The position numbers and the translations under genes are program-made. The notes below the pieces were generated by a model. It made no database searches. It was not told the origin of the DNA and saw nothing but the letters and a program-made list of their open reading frames with translations. Of a DNA stretch of 64,000 nt, positions 26,794-34,466 are shown piece after piece (within the stretch, counting starts at the first letter, position 1; the number at the start of each line of letters is the position of its first letter). This DNA comes from Pelagerythrobacter rhizovicinus (GTDB taxonomy: Bacteria > Pseudomonadota > Alphaproteobacteria > Sphingomonadales > Sphingomonadaceae), in the NCBI RefSeq assembly GCF_004135625.1, contig NZ_SDPV01000002.1:1178001-1242000 (forward strand), read 5' to 3'.

Positions 26794-26964
26794 TCAGTCC
26801 TCCGCGAAAGCGGGCCAGAGCAGCCGCGCGCTGCGCCAGCGGGCCGGGTCGCCCCGGCGGGCGCGGACGGCGTTCTCCGCGCGCGCCTGCGCGATCCGCG
26901 CCGCCTTGTGCGCGAGCCGCGCGGCGAGGGCGGCAAGCGGCGGGCGAGCTTCGGCCTCGATCAT
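26794..26964 (-). CDS. Short basic protein at the GTA g7 position
   Basis: A 56-residue Ala/Arg-rich helical protein (MIEAEARPPLAALAARLAHK ... RSARLLWPAFAED). ATG 26964 overlaps the g6 stop (ATGA), and the gene ends 3 bp before g8, so coupling and position argue that it is real. Rhodobacter g7 encodes a head-tail stopper roughly twice as long; I cannot show homology, and this may be a reduced or replaced version. It is too short and biased for a confident family call. Confidence 0.55.
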   Translation of the reverse strand: MIEAEARPPLAALAARLAHKAARIAQARAENAVRARRGDPARWRSARLLWPAFAED

Positions 26965-27506
26965 GTCAGCCGCATCCGGCGCCACGGACGCCAAAGCGCG
27001 GTCACGGCCGAGGGCAAGGCCGCCGCCGCGCCCTCGTCGCGCGCGCGGTAGAGCTCGGCCGCGAGACGGACGATCCCGTGCCGCAAGCCGCCCGGCAGCG
27101 CGTCCCACTCAGGCACAAGGCCCGCGGCGAAGCGCACCGCGATCCGCCCCTCCGCGCCCTGCCGCAGCAGGCGCACCCGCCCGGTCCCGTCGGCGTCGAG
27201 TTCGACTTCGTAGGCACCCGCCGCCAGCGCAAAGCGCGGACCTTCGGCCGGAATGCCCTCGATGCCGACGATCGCCTGCACCGGTCGCGTCGCGAGCGCC
27301 TGCCACTCGCGGCATGCGGGAAGCACTTCCTCGCAGGTCGCTTCCAGCGGCACGGCCCCGGTGAAAGCCTCGCACGCCTCGGCACTCGCGCCCAGCAGCG
27401 CGGTGAGCGAGGCATCCTCGGCCGCAGTGGTGATCGCCAGCCATCGCTTGCAATCCGCCAGCGCGGCGCCCGCCAGATCGGGCGGCGTCAATACGGTCCG
27501 CTTCAT
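26961..27506 (-). CDS. GTA head-tail connector (adaptor), gp6-like
   Basis: A 181-residue connector protein. MKRTVLTPPDLAGAALADCK, then LLGASAEACEAFTGAV, and a C-terminal WDALPGGLRHGIVRLAAELY with YRARDEG agree with the phage gp6-like head-tail connector family. It should sit below the portal ring. ATG 27506 has AGGGGGAG upstream; the open frame continues far upstream through the repeat and antisense to the capsid gene and was discarded. ATGA couples it to the short gene downstream. Confidence 0.85.
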   Translation of the reverse strand: MKRTVLTPPDLAGAALADCKRWLAITTAAEDASLTALLGASAEACEAFTGAVPLEATCEEVLPACREWQALATRPVQAIVGIEGIPAEGPRFALAAGAYEVELDADGTGRVRLLRQGAEGRIAVRFAAGLVPEWDALPGGLRHGIVRLAAELYRARDEGAAAALPSAVTALWRPWRRMRLT

Positions 27507-27535
27507 CGCGAACTCCCCCTTTTTTTGTTTGAGCC

Positions 27536-27783
27536 TCAGGCGCCGGCGGCCGCATCCGCGGCCTTGGCTATCCTCCGCGCAAAGCGCTCCGGGCGCGCAG
27601 TCGCGCTTTGGCTGCCGCGACCAGGTTTCCATTCCTCCCCATCGACTTGCGATGGGGAGGTGGCGCCCGCCGCAGGCGGGTGACGGAGGGGCCTGCGCCG
27701 GGCAGGGCGGCCCCTCCACCACGAGCCGCTTGCGCGTCTCGCGGTCCCCCTCCCCATTTGCGCTGCGCGAAAATGGGGAGGAT
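27536..27783. repeat. Composite repeat B2 + family A copy 3
   Basis: Module B (27536-27632) plus an inverted-core family A element (27633-27783), in the same order and orientation as 24315-24565. It fills the gap between the capsid gene stop (10 bp away) and g6. Confidence 0.9.
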
Positions 27784-27793
27784 CTTCTCCCGC

Positions 27794-28933
27794 CTATCCC
27801 TCGATCTTCAGCAGCTTGATCGCGTTCGAATCGAGCACCTGCCCGCCCACGCGCTTGGTTGCGTAGAAGTGGACGAAGGGCTTGTTGGTGAACGGATCGC
27901 GCAGGATCTGCGTGGCCGAGCGCTCGGCGATCAGATAGCCGGCGCGGAAGTTGCCGAATGCGATCGGGCATTCGCCCGCGGCGATGCCGGGCATGTCCTC
28001 CGCCTCGATCACCGGATAGCCGAGCAGCCGGTCGGGCTGGCCCTCGACGAGCCCCGGCTGCCACAGGAACGCGCCGTCGCTGGTCTTGAGCTTGCGCACT
28101 TCGGCCAGCGTGGACGAGTTCATCACGAAGCTCGCGCCCTGCCGGTACCCGGCCTTCAGCGTGTGGACGAGCACGATCAGCGCCAGATCGGGATCGCTGC
28201 CGAGGCCCGCCGCGTCGCCGCTGCCGATATACTGCAGCGTGCCGAACGCCCGCGCGGCATCGTCGGCGGCGGAGGAGGGCGCGGCGAGGAAGCCCGCCGG
28301 CTGGTTCGCGCCGGTGCCGTTGACGAACGCGGCGCCTTCCGCGCGGGCGAACTCCATCGCGATCTCGCTCGCCAGCCAGGCCTCGACGTCGAACGCCGCG
28401 TCGTCGAGCATCGCCTGGCTCGCCGCCGGATTGGCGTAGAGCTCGCCGCTCGGCGGCGCGATCTCGGTGAACTGCGGCGTCGCGGTCTCGGGCCGCCCGG
28501 CGGTCTCGCTGACCCAGCCCGAGGCGGTGCCCCCGGTGCTGACCAGCTTGCGGTAGCCGCTCGTGCCGGTCTGCACGACTTGCGCGAGGCTGCGGATCGG
28601 GCTGATCTCGGTCAACTCGCGGGCGATCGCCGCGTCGATCTCGCGCGGCACGGCATAGCCGCCGTCGGCCGGCACGCCGATCGAGAGCGACTTGACCTCG
28701 GCCGTCGAGCCGCGGCGCAAGTAGCCGTCCACGAAGCCTTTCACTTCGGGGTTGTCGCTCGCGCCGGAAATGGCGGGCCGCTGCGCTGCGCGGCCGATCC
28801 TGTCGACGCGGGCCTTCACCTCGTCGACATCGCTGCGCAGCGCGGCGACCTCGGCCTCGGTCTTCTCCTGCCGGGCGACGAGGTCGAAGCTCTCCTCGAG
28901 CGGATCGGCGGGGGTGGTGGGGGGCGTATCCAT
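27794..28933 (-). CDS. GTA major capsid protein (HK97 fold), gp5-like
   Basis: A 379-residue HK97-family coat protein. It has an N-terminal coiled-coil scaffold-like segment (residues ~10-50, VARQEKTEAEVAALRSDVDE), then a region containing VKGFVDGYLRRG. The shell domain begins near residue 90 with GGYAVPREIDAAI, then SPIRSLAQVVQTGT, SGWVSETAGRPET, a segment with FVNGTGANQPAG, and FLWQPGLVEGQPDRLLGYPV. The N-terminal part is probably removed by the gp4 protease. ATG 28933 follows GAAAGG. A4 and C1 repeats precede it, and A3 follows 10 bp after its stop. Confidence 0.93.
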   Translation of the reverse strand: MDTPPTTPADPLEESFDLVARQEKTEAEVAALRSDVDEVKARVDRIGRAAQRPAISGASDNPEVKGFVDGYLRRGSTAEVKSLSIGVPADGGYAVPREIDAAIARELTEISPIRSLAQVVQTGTSGYRKLVSTGGTASGWVSETAGRPETATPQFTEIAPPSGELYANPAASQAMLDDAAFDVEAWLASEIAMEFARAEGAAFVNGTGANQPAGFLAAPSSAADDAARAFGTLQYIGSGDAAGLGSDPDLALIVLVHTLKAGYRQGASFVMNSSTLAEVRKLKTSDGAFLWQPGLVEGQPDRLLGYPVIEAEDMPGIAAGECPIAFGNFRAGYLIAERSATQILRDPFTNKPFVHFYATKRVGGQVLDSNAIKLLKIEG

Positions 28934-28974
28934 AAGGCAACCTTTCTTCAGAGTGGTGGTGGTGATGAGGCAGA

Positions 28975-29115
28975 TCCTCCCCATCGACTTGCGATGGGGA
29001 GGTGGTGCCCGCCGCAGGCGGGTGACGGAGGGGGACTGGAGCACAAGGCCCCTCCACCACGAGCCGCTTGCGCGTCTCGCGGTCCCCCTCCCCATCGCGA
29101 GACGATGGGGAGGAC
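28975..29115. repeat. Repeat family A, copy 4
   Basis: Tips are CCCCATCGACTTGCGATGGGG on the left and CCCCATCGCGAGACGATGGGG on the right. The core is inverted relative to copy 1. It lies between g5 and g4, 22 bp from repeat C1. Confidence 0.9.
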
Positions 29116-29137
29116 TGGGTAGAGTTTGAAAACGATG

Positions 29138-29219
29138 TGCGAGCCCCAGCGCAGGCTGGGGCCTCCGACCGCTGGCGCTTCGCCGGATAGCCCGAGGTCC
29201 CAGCCTTCGCTGGGACTCA
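29138..29219. repeat. Repeat family C, copy 1
   Basis: Hairpin GAGCCCCAGCGCAGGCTGGGGCCTC, middle GCTGGCGCTTCGCC, and terminal hairpin GTCCCAGCCTTCGCTGGGAC, then TCA. The final TCA is the stop codon (TGA) of g4 on the minus strand, so the repeat abuts or supplies the end of that gene. Confidence 0.85.
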
Positions 29220-29624
29220 GGCCGCGATCAGATGCACCCGCGCCCGGTGCTGGAGGGGATGCGTGACGAGGCTCACCTCGAACAGCTCGACGTCCTCCAG
29301 CACGCGGCCTTCGGGTTCGTGGCGGAAGGCCCGCGCGCGGTAGCCGAAGCTGAGGCCGCTCACCGCGCGGCGGCGGAGCATGGCGGCGGCGCGGCCGTCC
29401 GGGTTGTCGAGCGCGGCGATCACGCGCAGGCCGCGCGGGTCCTCCGCGATCCGCTCGACCCAGCCGATCCGCTGCTCGGGCCGGTGCTGCCAGTAGAGCG
29501 GCAGCGGCCCGAGCGATGCGGCCCGGCGCTCGGCAAGCGTGCGGGCGAAGGCGCCGGGCCGGATCGTGTCGCGGCTGGCGTCGGCGCGGTCGAACAGCGC
29601 CGCGTAGCCGGCCAGGCGCGTCAT
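29217..29624 (-). CDS. GTA prohead protease (HK97 family), gp4-like
   Basis: A 135-residue HK97 prohead protease: MTRLAGYAALFDRADASRD, TIRPGAFARTL, PLYWQHRPEQRIGW (His of the catalytic set), AVSGLSFGYRARA (Ser), and LFEVSLVTHPLQHRA (second His/Glu region). It trims the capsid scaffold segment. ATG 29624 overlaps the g3.5 stop (ATGA). The TGA stop coincides with the edge of repeat C1. Confidence 0.9.
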   Translation of the reverse strand: MTRLAGYAALFDRADASRDTIRPGAFARTLAERRAASLGPLPLYWQHRPEQRIGWVERIAEDPRGLRVIAALDNPDGRAAAMLRRRAVSGLSFGYRARAFRHEPEGRVLEDVELFEVSLVTHPLQHRARVHLIAA

Positions 29625-29929
29625 CGCAGCACCTCGGTCACGCCGAGGCGCACGGCAATGCCGATCAGCACCAGCGCGAGCACCCCGCGCACCAGCCAGG
29701 CCAGCGCCGCACGCCACACGCTCGCCTTGGCGTCGCGCCAGGCCTGGAGCAGCTCGCGCAGCTCGTCGAGGTCGTCGCGCGCATCGGGATCGGCGAGCCC
29801 GGTGCGCTGGAGCGCGCGGTCGGCGCCGAGGTCGGTCGCCTCCTCGACGATCGCGCGCAGCGTCACCAGCTCGCAGCCACCCGCTTTCGCCTCGGCCATC
29901 AGCCGGGCGATCATGTCGGTCCTGTCCAT
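29621..29929 (-). CDS. GTA gp3.5-like membrane protein (DUF6127-like)
   Basis: A 102-residue protein: MDRTDMIARLMAEAKAGGC, LVTLRAIVEEATDLGADRAL, then a DDLDELRELLQAWRDAKASVW helix and one hydrophobic C-terminal segment (LAWLVRGVLALVLIGIAVRLG). It holds the g3.5 position between portal and protease. DUF6127 is my best family match. Its role is unknown; a membrane segment suggests assembly or release rather than a virion structural part. ATGA coupling joins it to g4. Confidence 0.75.
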   Translation of the reverse strand: MDRTDMIARLMAEAKAGGCELVTLRAIVEEATDLGADRALQRTGLADPDARDDLDELRELLQAWRDAKASVWRAALAWLVRGVLALVLIGIAVRLGVTEVLR

Positions 29930-29958
29930 GTGATTGGTGTCCTTGTCTCTATCTTCAG

Positions 29959-30099
29959 TCCTCCCCATCGTCTTGCGATGGGGAGGGGGACCGCGAGACG
30001 CGAAGCGGCTCGTGGTGGAGGGGCCTTGCGCACCAGTGCCCCTCCGTCACCCGCCTCCGGCGGGCGCCACCTCCCCATCGCAAGACGATGGGGGAGGAC
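29959..30099. repeat. Repeat family A, copy 5
   Basis: Tips are CCCCATCGTCTTGCGATGGGG and CCCCATCGCAAGACGATGGGG. The core is in the same direction as copy 1. It lies between g3.5 and g3, ending 8 bp from the g3 stop. Confidence 0.9.
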
Positions 30100-30107
30100 C
30101 TTTCTCG

Positions 30108-31244
30108 TTACTCCAGCCCCAGGAGCGCGCGCTTCTCGTCCGCCGAGAGGAACTCCGCCGCGGAAACCTGCGCCCACAGCTTCTCCCGGTCCTCGGCCAG
30201 CGCCGGCACCCGGTCGAGATCGACCGCCAGCGCCGCCTCGGGGAACCACGGCTCCAGCCCCTCGCGCAGGCCGGCGAGGATCTTGCCCGCCAGCGGCAGC
30301 AGCGTCAGCCGCCACAGCGCGCGGTTGGCCTCGCGGTAGTTGGCGTAGGTGTTGTCGCCCGGCAGCCCGAGCAGCATCGGTGGCACGCCGAAGGCGAGCG
30401 CGATGTCGCGCGCCGCGGCGGCCTTGAGGGTGGCGAAGTCCATGTCGGCCGGCGAAAGCGCCATGGCCTGCCACTTGAGCCCGCCTTCGAGCAGCATCGG
30501 CCGCCCGGCATTGGCCTGGCCCTGGAAGCCGGCGGCGAGCTCGTCCCGCAGCCGCTCGAACTGCTCACCGGTCAGCCCGCCGCCGTCGCCGCTTTCGAAC
30601 ACCAGCGCGCCCGAGGGCCGCGCGGCATTCTCCAGCAGCGAGCGGTTCCAGGCGCTCGCGGCATTGTGGATCGCCACCGCCTGCTCCGCCGCCGCCAGCG
30701 CGCCGGCGCCGTAGTGATCGTCGCCCGGATGGAAGCCGCGCAAGTGGACCAGGTTCGGCCAGCCTGCCTCGTCCTCGACCGGGATGGTCAGAGTCCGGTC
30801 GGCGAGGCGGTAGGCATAGGCCGCGGGCCAGCCGTCCTCCCCCGCCACGACTGACACCCGCTCGGGCCGCAGAGCGAACAGCTCGACCGGCTGGCCGGCG
30901 GCGTCCTTCATCACCTGGACATAGGCATTGCCGTGCAGCAGCAGATGCGCCGCCACGGTCTCGACCAGTGCCTGCCCCGCGCTCGTCGCCGCGACCAGCG
31001 CCTCGAGCGCGGGATCGGTCGGCTGGAGCGGTGCGCTGCCGACCCCCTCGGCCACGATCCGCACGCTGCGCTGCGCCACCGGATTGTCGCAATAGGCCCG
31101 CCGCACGCTGCGGCCGTATTCGTAGGGCGGCGCCCCGGCGCTCTCGAACGCCAGCGCCCACGGCGAAACGAACCCGCGCGCGAGCGGCGCGCGGGCGTGG
31201 CTCCCGCCCTTGAAGGCGGAAGCGATGGTGGTGAGGAAGGACAT
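30108..31244 (-). CDS. GTA portal protein, gp3-like
   Basis: A 378-residue HK97-type portal. MSFLTTIASAFKGGSHARA, CDNPVAQRSVRIVAEGVGSA near residue 50, LLLHGNAYVQVMKDAAGQP near 105, RGFHPGDDHYGAGALAAAE near 185, and a C-terminal AFGVPPMLLGLPGDNTYAN plus REANRALWRLTLLPL are classic portal motifs. It forms the dodecameric DNA gate. ATG 31244 has AGGAG upstream; the frame remains open through the repeats to 31520, which was ignored. Confidence 0.93.
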   Translation of the reverse strand: MSFLTTIASAFKGGSHARAPLARGFVSPWALAFESAGAPPYEYGRSVRRAYCDNPVAQRSVRIVAEGVGSAPLQPTDPALEALVAATSAGQALVETVAAHLLLHGNAYVQVMKDAAGQPVELFALRPERVSVVAGEDGWPAAYAYRLADRTLTIPVEDEAGWPNLVHLRGFHPGDDHYGAGALAAAEQAVAIHNAASAWNRSLLENAARPSGALVFESGDGGGLTGEQFERLRDELAAGFQGQANAGRPMLLEGGLKWQAMALSPADMDFATLKAAAARDIALAFGVPPMLLGLPGDNTYANYREANRALWRLTLLPLAGKILAGLREGLEPWFPEAALAVDLDRVPALAEDREKLWAQVSAAEFLSADEKRALLGLE

Positions 31245-31258
31245 TGGATTGCTCCTGT

Positions 31259-31340
31259 GTGCGAGCCCCTGCGCAGGCAGGGGCCTCAGGCTGTCGGGCA
31301 GAGCGCCGGCGGCCTGAGGTCCCAGCCTCCGCTGGGACTC
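31259..31340. repeat. Repeat family C, copy 2
   Basis: GCGAGCCCCTGCGCAGGCAGGGGCCTC, a GGCAGAGCGCCGGCGGCCTGAG middle and GTCCCAGCCTCCGCTGGGAC. It lies between g3 and family A copy 6 (22 bp apart). Confidence 0.85.
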
Positions 31341-31362
31341 GGTGATGGACGAACATCGAAAA

Positions 31363-31502
31363 TCCTCCCCATCGACTTGCGATGGGGAGGGGGACCGCGA
31401 GACGCGAAGCGGCTCGTGGTGGAGGGGCTCTGCGCTCCAGTTCCCCTCCGTCACCCGCCTGCGGCGGGCGCCACCTCCCCATCGCAAGTCGATGGGGAGG
31501 AC
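31363..31502. repeat. Repeat family A, copy 6
   Basis: The same direction as copies 1 and 5, with CGACTTGCG/CGCAAGTCG tips. It lies between g2 (stop 22 bp away) and repeat C2, so the 280-bp g2-g3 gap is almost wholly repeat. Confidence 0.9.
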
Positions 31503-31524
31503 TGAAAAACACACGTGCAAAGTT

Positions 31525-32865
31525 TCAAATCACCGAAATCCGCGGCCTTGCCCGCTGCCCCAGCATCAGCTCGGTCAGCGCCCAGACCAGTGCGTCGGTG
31601 CGGTCGGGCGACCGGCCCGGACCTTCGTAGCGGCCGCCGGCCATCAGGCCGCACATCTGGTCTTCGAGCTGCGCGAACAGGCCCGCGTGGTGGACCCGGC
31701 CGCTTTCGTAGAGCGCGGCGACCGGTTCGGCCCGGGCCACCTTGCTGCGGCTGGCGTGGACCAGCCGCAGCGGCAGCGAGAGATCCGCGGCGCGCAGCAC
31801 GCTGGCGACCATCGCGCCGCCCTGGTTCGCCTCCGCGACGACGCGATCGGCCCGCCATGCGTGCGCCGCCTCGGCCACGGCGCGGGCCCAGCGTTCGGGG
31901 CTCGGCCGTTCGACCGAGCAATCCGCCAGCACCAGCGCCTCGCCGCAGGGCAGGAGCCCGGCGACCACGATCCCGCAGGCGTCGCCCTGCGCCCCGGCCG
32001 GAGGATCGACCCCGACAACCACGCGGGCCGGCTCCTCATGCGCACCCTCGTCGCGGCACCGTTCGAGCAGTGCCCGGCTCCACAGCGCGCCGTCGATTTC
32101 GGTCAGCAGCTCGCCGCCGAGTTCCTGGCGGGCGAAGCTGGTGCCGGCGAAGCGGCGGTCGATGTCCTCGACGAACCGCTCGGGCAGGTTCGGCCGGTTG
32201 GCGTGGGTCGTACCGCGCGTCACCGCGATCTCGCCCTTCGCCTCCTCCTCCAGCAGGCGCAGCATGAGCGGCACCGGGCGCGGCGTCGTGGTCGCGAGCA
32301 CGCGCGGCAGGTCGCCGAGCCTCAGACCGAGCAGCAGATTGTCCCACGCCCGCGTCGCCCGCTCGCCGGCCATATCCCATTTGGCGATCTCGTCGCACCA
32401 GGCGTGGCTGTGCTGCGGGCCGCGCAGGCTCTCGGGCTCGGCCGCGGAGTAGAGCGTGGCCTGGGCCCCGTTGGCCCAGCTGAGCCGCCGCAGCGAAGGC
32501 TCGAACGCGGGGCAGCGGTGCGGCGGCGAGCAGGCGAGGACACCGCTCTCGCCCTCGACCATCACCGCGCGGGCTTCGGCGAGCGAGGCGCCGACCAGCG
32601 CGATCCGCGCCTCCGGATCGCGCTTCGCCACCTCGCGCACCCATTCGGCGCCCGCGCGGGTCTTGCCAAAGCCGCGCCCGGCGCAGATCAGCCAAGCCGA
32701 CCAGTTGCGGGCCGGCGGCAACTGGTCGCGCCGGGCCCAGAGATTCCAGTGATGGCGCAGTTCCTTGCGCTCGTCGTCGGTGAGCCTGGCGAGTTCCTTC
32801 TGCCGTTCCTTCTCCGGAAGATCGAGCAGCTCCGCGAACTTGGGGTCGAGCGGTTCATCCTCCAT
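31525..32865 (-). CDS. GTA large terminase subunit, gp2-like
   Basis: A 446-residue packaging motor. The N-terminal ATPase has Walker A GRGFGKTRAGAEW near residue 63, Walker B HAWCDEIAKW near 155 and coupling motif ATTTPRPVPLML near 190. The C-terminal RNase H-like nuclease has VVVGVDPPAGAQGDACGIVV near 290, ADRVVAEANQGGAMV near 345 and SPDRTDALVWALTELM near 425, giving the acidic triad. It is full length, arguing for an active headful packager rather than a decaying prophage. ATG 32865 overlaps the g1 3' end by 11 bp. Confidence 0.94.
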   Translation of the reverse strand: MEDEPLDPKFAELLDLPEKERQKELARLTDDERKELRHHWNLWARRDQLPPARNWSAWLICAGRGFGKTRAGAEWVREVAKRDPEARIALVGASLAEARAVMVEGESGVLACSPPHRCPAFEPSLRRLSWANGAQATLYSAAEPESLRGPQHSHAWCDEIAKWDMAGERATRAWDNLLLGLRLGDLPRVLATTTPRPVPLMLRLLEEEAKGEIAVTRGTTHANRPNLPERFVEDIDRRFAGTSFARQELGGELLTEIDGALWSRALLERCRDEGAHEEPARVVVGVDPPAGAQGDACGIVVAGLLPCGEALVLADCSVERPSPERWARAVAEAAHAWRADRVVAEANQGGAMVASVLRAADLSLPLRLVHASRSKVARAEPVAALYESGRVHHAGLFAQLEDQMCGLMAGGRYEGPGRSPDRTDALVWALTELMLGQRARPRISVI

Positions 32866-33352
32866 CGCCCGGCTCCCCGGCCGAGGGGGTCGCCTCGGCC
32901 GCCGCGCGCATGGCGATCCGCCGCTGCCGCATCTTCTCCAGCTTGGCGTCGATCGAGGCGAGCAGCTCGTCCTCGTGGGCATAGTCGTTGCGGCCGCGTT
33001 CGCGCTGGACCGAGGTGCGGTGCGCGGCGAGCAGGCGGAAGGCGGTCGCATTGTCGAACTTGCGCCGGGCCTTGCCCGCGGGGGTCGTCGTCCCGGCCAG
33101 CTCGCCTTCGCGCAGGCGGCACAGCAGGTCGAGCTCGAGATTGTCGTAGCCTTCGCACAGCGCCTCGAACCATTGCCGCGCGAAAGCGGGCTCGGCGCGG
33201 CGGATCTTGTACACGGTGCTGACGTCGACCTGCGCCGCGCGGGCAGAGGCCGAAACGTTGGACGTGCGCGCAAGCTCGGCCAGGAATGTCTTGCGCCATG
33301 CCCTGCCGGCAGCCGTGCGGCCGCCAGCGGGCGAAGCGTTCGCCTTGGTCAT
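32855..33352 (-). CDS. Putative small terminase / GTA g1-position protein
   Basis: A 165-residue protein from ATG 33352 (a second ATG at 33364 adds 4 residues). The N-terminal half has a helix-turn-helix: ARTSNVSASARAAQVDVSTV near residue 30, then a segment with AFARQWFEALCEGYDNLELD. The C-terminal half is charged (EDELLASIDAKLEKMRQRR), fitting an oligomerising coiled helix. Position directly before the large terminase and a DNA-binding HTH support a small-terminase role. It is the first gene of the GTA operon. Confidence 0.8.
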   Translation of the reverse strand: MTKANASPAGGRTAAGRAWRKTFLAELARTSNVSASARAAQVDVSTVYKIRRAEPAFARQWFEALCEGYDNLELDLLCRLREGELAGTTTPAGKARRKFDNATAFRLLAAHRTSVQRERGRNDYAHEDELLASIDAKLEKMRQRRIAMRAAAEATPSAGEPGDGG

Positions 33353-33433
33353 GATCGGTTCCATTCGGGAAGGAGAGGGAGGGGGCGGGTGCGACCCGAG
33401 CCGTTTCGAATCACATTATCGCGATGTTCCTTT

Positions 33434-33462
33434 CCTCTAACCAAAGAGCGTCACGGTGTCAA
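33434..33462 (-). promoter_or_regulatory. Possible promoter of the GTA operon
   Basis: On the minus strand TTGACA (33462-33457) is followed after 17 bp by TAGAGG (33439-33434), about 80 bp before g1. The -35 box is perfect, but the -10 box is weak. The region is the only AT-richer stretch upstream of g1. No TTAA-N7-TTAA CtrA box was found in it. Confidence 0.3.
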
Positions 33463-33519
33463 GAGAAAAGTGCCAAAGAGGTTATTTGTTTAGAAGTCCC
33501 AACATTCCCCTCCTCCCCG

Positions 33520-33596
33520 ATCCCCTGCGAAGGCAGGGGCCTCAGGCTATCGGGCGAAGCGCCAGCGGCCTGAGGTCCCAGTCTCCGCTGGGACTC
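33520..33596. repeat. Repeat family C, copy 3
   Basis: CCCCTGCGAAGGCAGGGGCCTC, GGGCGAAGCGCCAGCGGCCTGAG and GTCCCAGTCTCCGCTGGGAC. It lies 11 bp from family A copy 7. With that copy and the possible GTA promoter it accounts for the gene-free stretch 33353-33820. Confidence 0.85.
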
Positions 33597-33607
33597 GCAG
33601 TTCCCAA

Positions 33608-33748
33608 TCCTCCCCATCGTCTTGCGATGGGGAGGGGAACCGCGAGACGCGTAGCGGCTCGTGGTGGAGGGGCCCTCGCGCGCCAGTGCCCCTCCGTCAG
33701 ACGCCTTCGGCGCCTGCCACCTCCCCATCGCAAGTCGATGGGGAGGAT
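33608..33748. repeat. Repeat family A, copy 7
   Basis: Tips CGTCTTGCG and CGCAAGTCG, with an internal AGACGCC/GGCGCCT hairpin like copies 1 and 8. It lies upstream of the GTA operon and of the divergent YqaA-like gene. Confidence 0.9.
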
Positions 33749-33820
33749 CACGATGGGGGAGGTTTCATAGATGCACGCGACTCGCTTGCGCCCCCCGACC
33801 CGCTCGCATAGGGCGCGGCG

Positions 33821-34456
33821 ATGCTGCGCAAACTCTACGACTGGACGATGGAGAAGGCGGCTCACCCGCACGCCGAGTGGTGGCTGGCGCTGATCAGCTT
33901 CGTCGAGGCGAGCTTCTTCCCGATCCCGCCGCATCCGCTGCTCGGCCTGATGTGCCTGGCCGAGCCGAAGAAGGCGATTCGCTTCGCGCTGGTCTGCACT
34001 TTCGCGTCGGTTCTGGGCGGCCTGTTCGGCTATGCCATCGGGTACTTCCTCTACGACACCGTCGGCGCGGCAATGCTTTCCGCGATCGGGCTGGCCGAGG
34101 AGTTCCCGGTCGCCGCCTGCCACTTGCGCGAGCGCGACTGGGAAGTGATCTTTCTCGCCGGCAGCACGCCCGTGCCATTCAAGCTGCTGACCATTACCGC
34201 CGGCTTCATCGAGATGGCGCTGGTGCCGTTCATCCTCGCCAGCATCGCCGGCCGCGCGCTGATCTTCCTGACGGTCGGCGTGCTGTTCCGCCTGTTCGGC
34301 GCCCCGATCAAGCGGGTGATCGACGAATACCTGATCACCGTCACCACCGTTTTCGCGGTGCTCGTGGTCGGCGGCTTCCTCGCGCTGTCCTACCTCTCGG
34401 ACGGCGACGATGCGGCGCACGACACCTGCGCCGCCGCCGCGATCGAAGCGGTATAG
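33821..34456 (+). CDS. YqaA family membrane protein (SNARE-associated/DedA-like)
   Basis: A 211-residue inner-membrane protein with four or five hydrophobic spans. It has SFVEASFFPIPPHPLLGLM near residue 26 (the re-entrant Pro-rich motif of the VTT/DedA fold), GGLFGYAIGYFLYDT near 66, and VIFLAGSTPVPFKLLTITAG near 110, the second re-entrant helix. Members are linked to lipid scrambling or envelope homeostasis; the specific role is unknown. It is transcribed away from the GTA operon and ends at a convergent junction with osmC filled by repeat F. Confidence 0.85.
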   Translation: MLRKLYDWTMEKAAHPHAEWWLALISFVEASFFPIPPHPLLGLMCLAEPKKAIRFALVCTFASVLGGLFGYAIGYFLYDTVGAAMLSAIGLAEEFPVAACHLRERDWEVIFLAGSTPVPFKLLTITAGFIEMALVPFILASIAGRALIFLTVGVLFRLFGAPIKRVIDEYLITVTTVFAVLVVGGFLALSYLSDGDDAAHDTCAAAAIEAV

Positions 34457-34466
34457 GGACCATAGC

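Noticed and set aside
26961-29060. A 699-codon minus-strand frame spanning g6 and running antisense-frame through the capsid gene
   Set aside because: Only its last 181 codons are the connector; the rest overlaps the capsid gene in another frame and the repeats.
18083-33364. An inserted prophage
   Set aside because: There is no integrase, repressor, lysis cassette, replication gene or attachment site, and the gene order is that of the Rhodobacter-type GTA structural cluster, so a GTA is the better reading.
33352-33520. CtrA box in the g1 leader
   Set aside because: No TTAA-N7-TTAA with one or fewer mismatches is present; nearby TTAT and TAACC runs do not fit.
28975-33748. CRISPR-like array
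   Set aside because: The repeats are long, palindromic, separated by genes and not regularly spaced by unique spacers; no cas genes are present.
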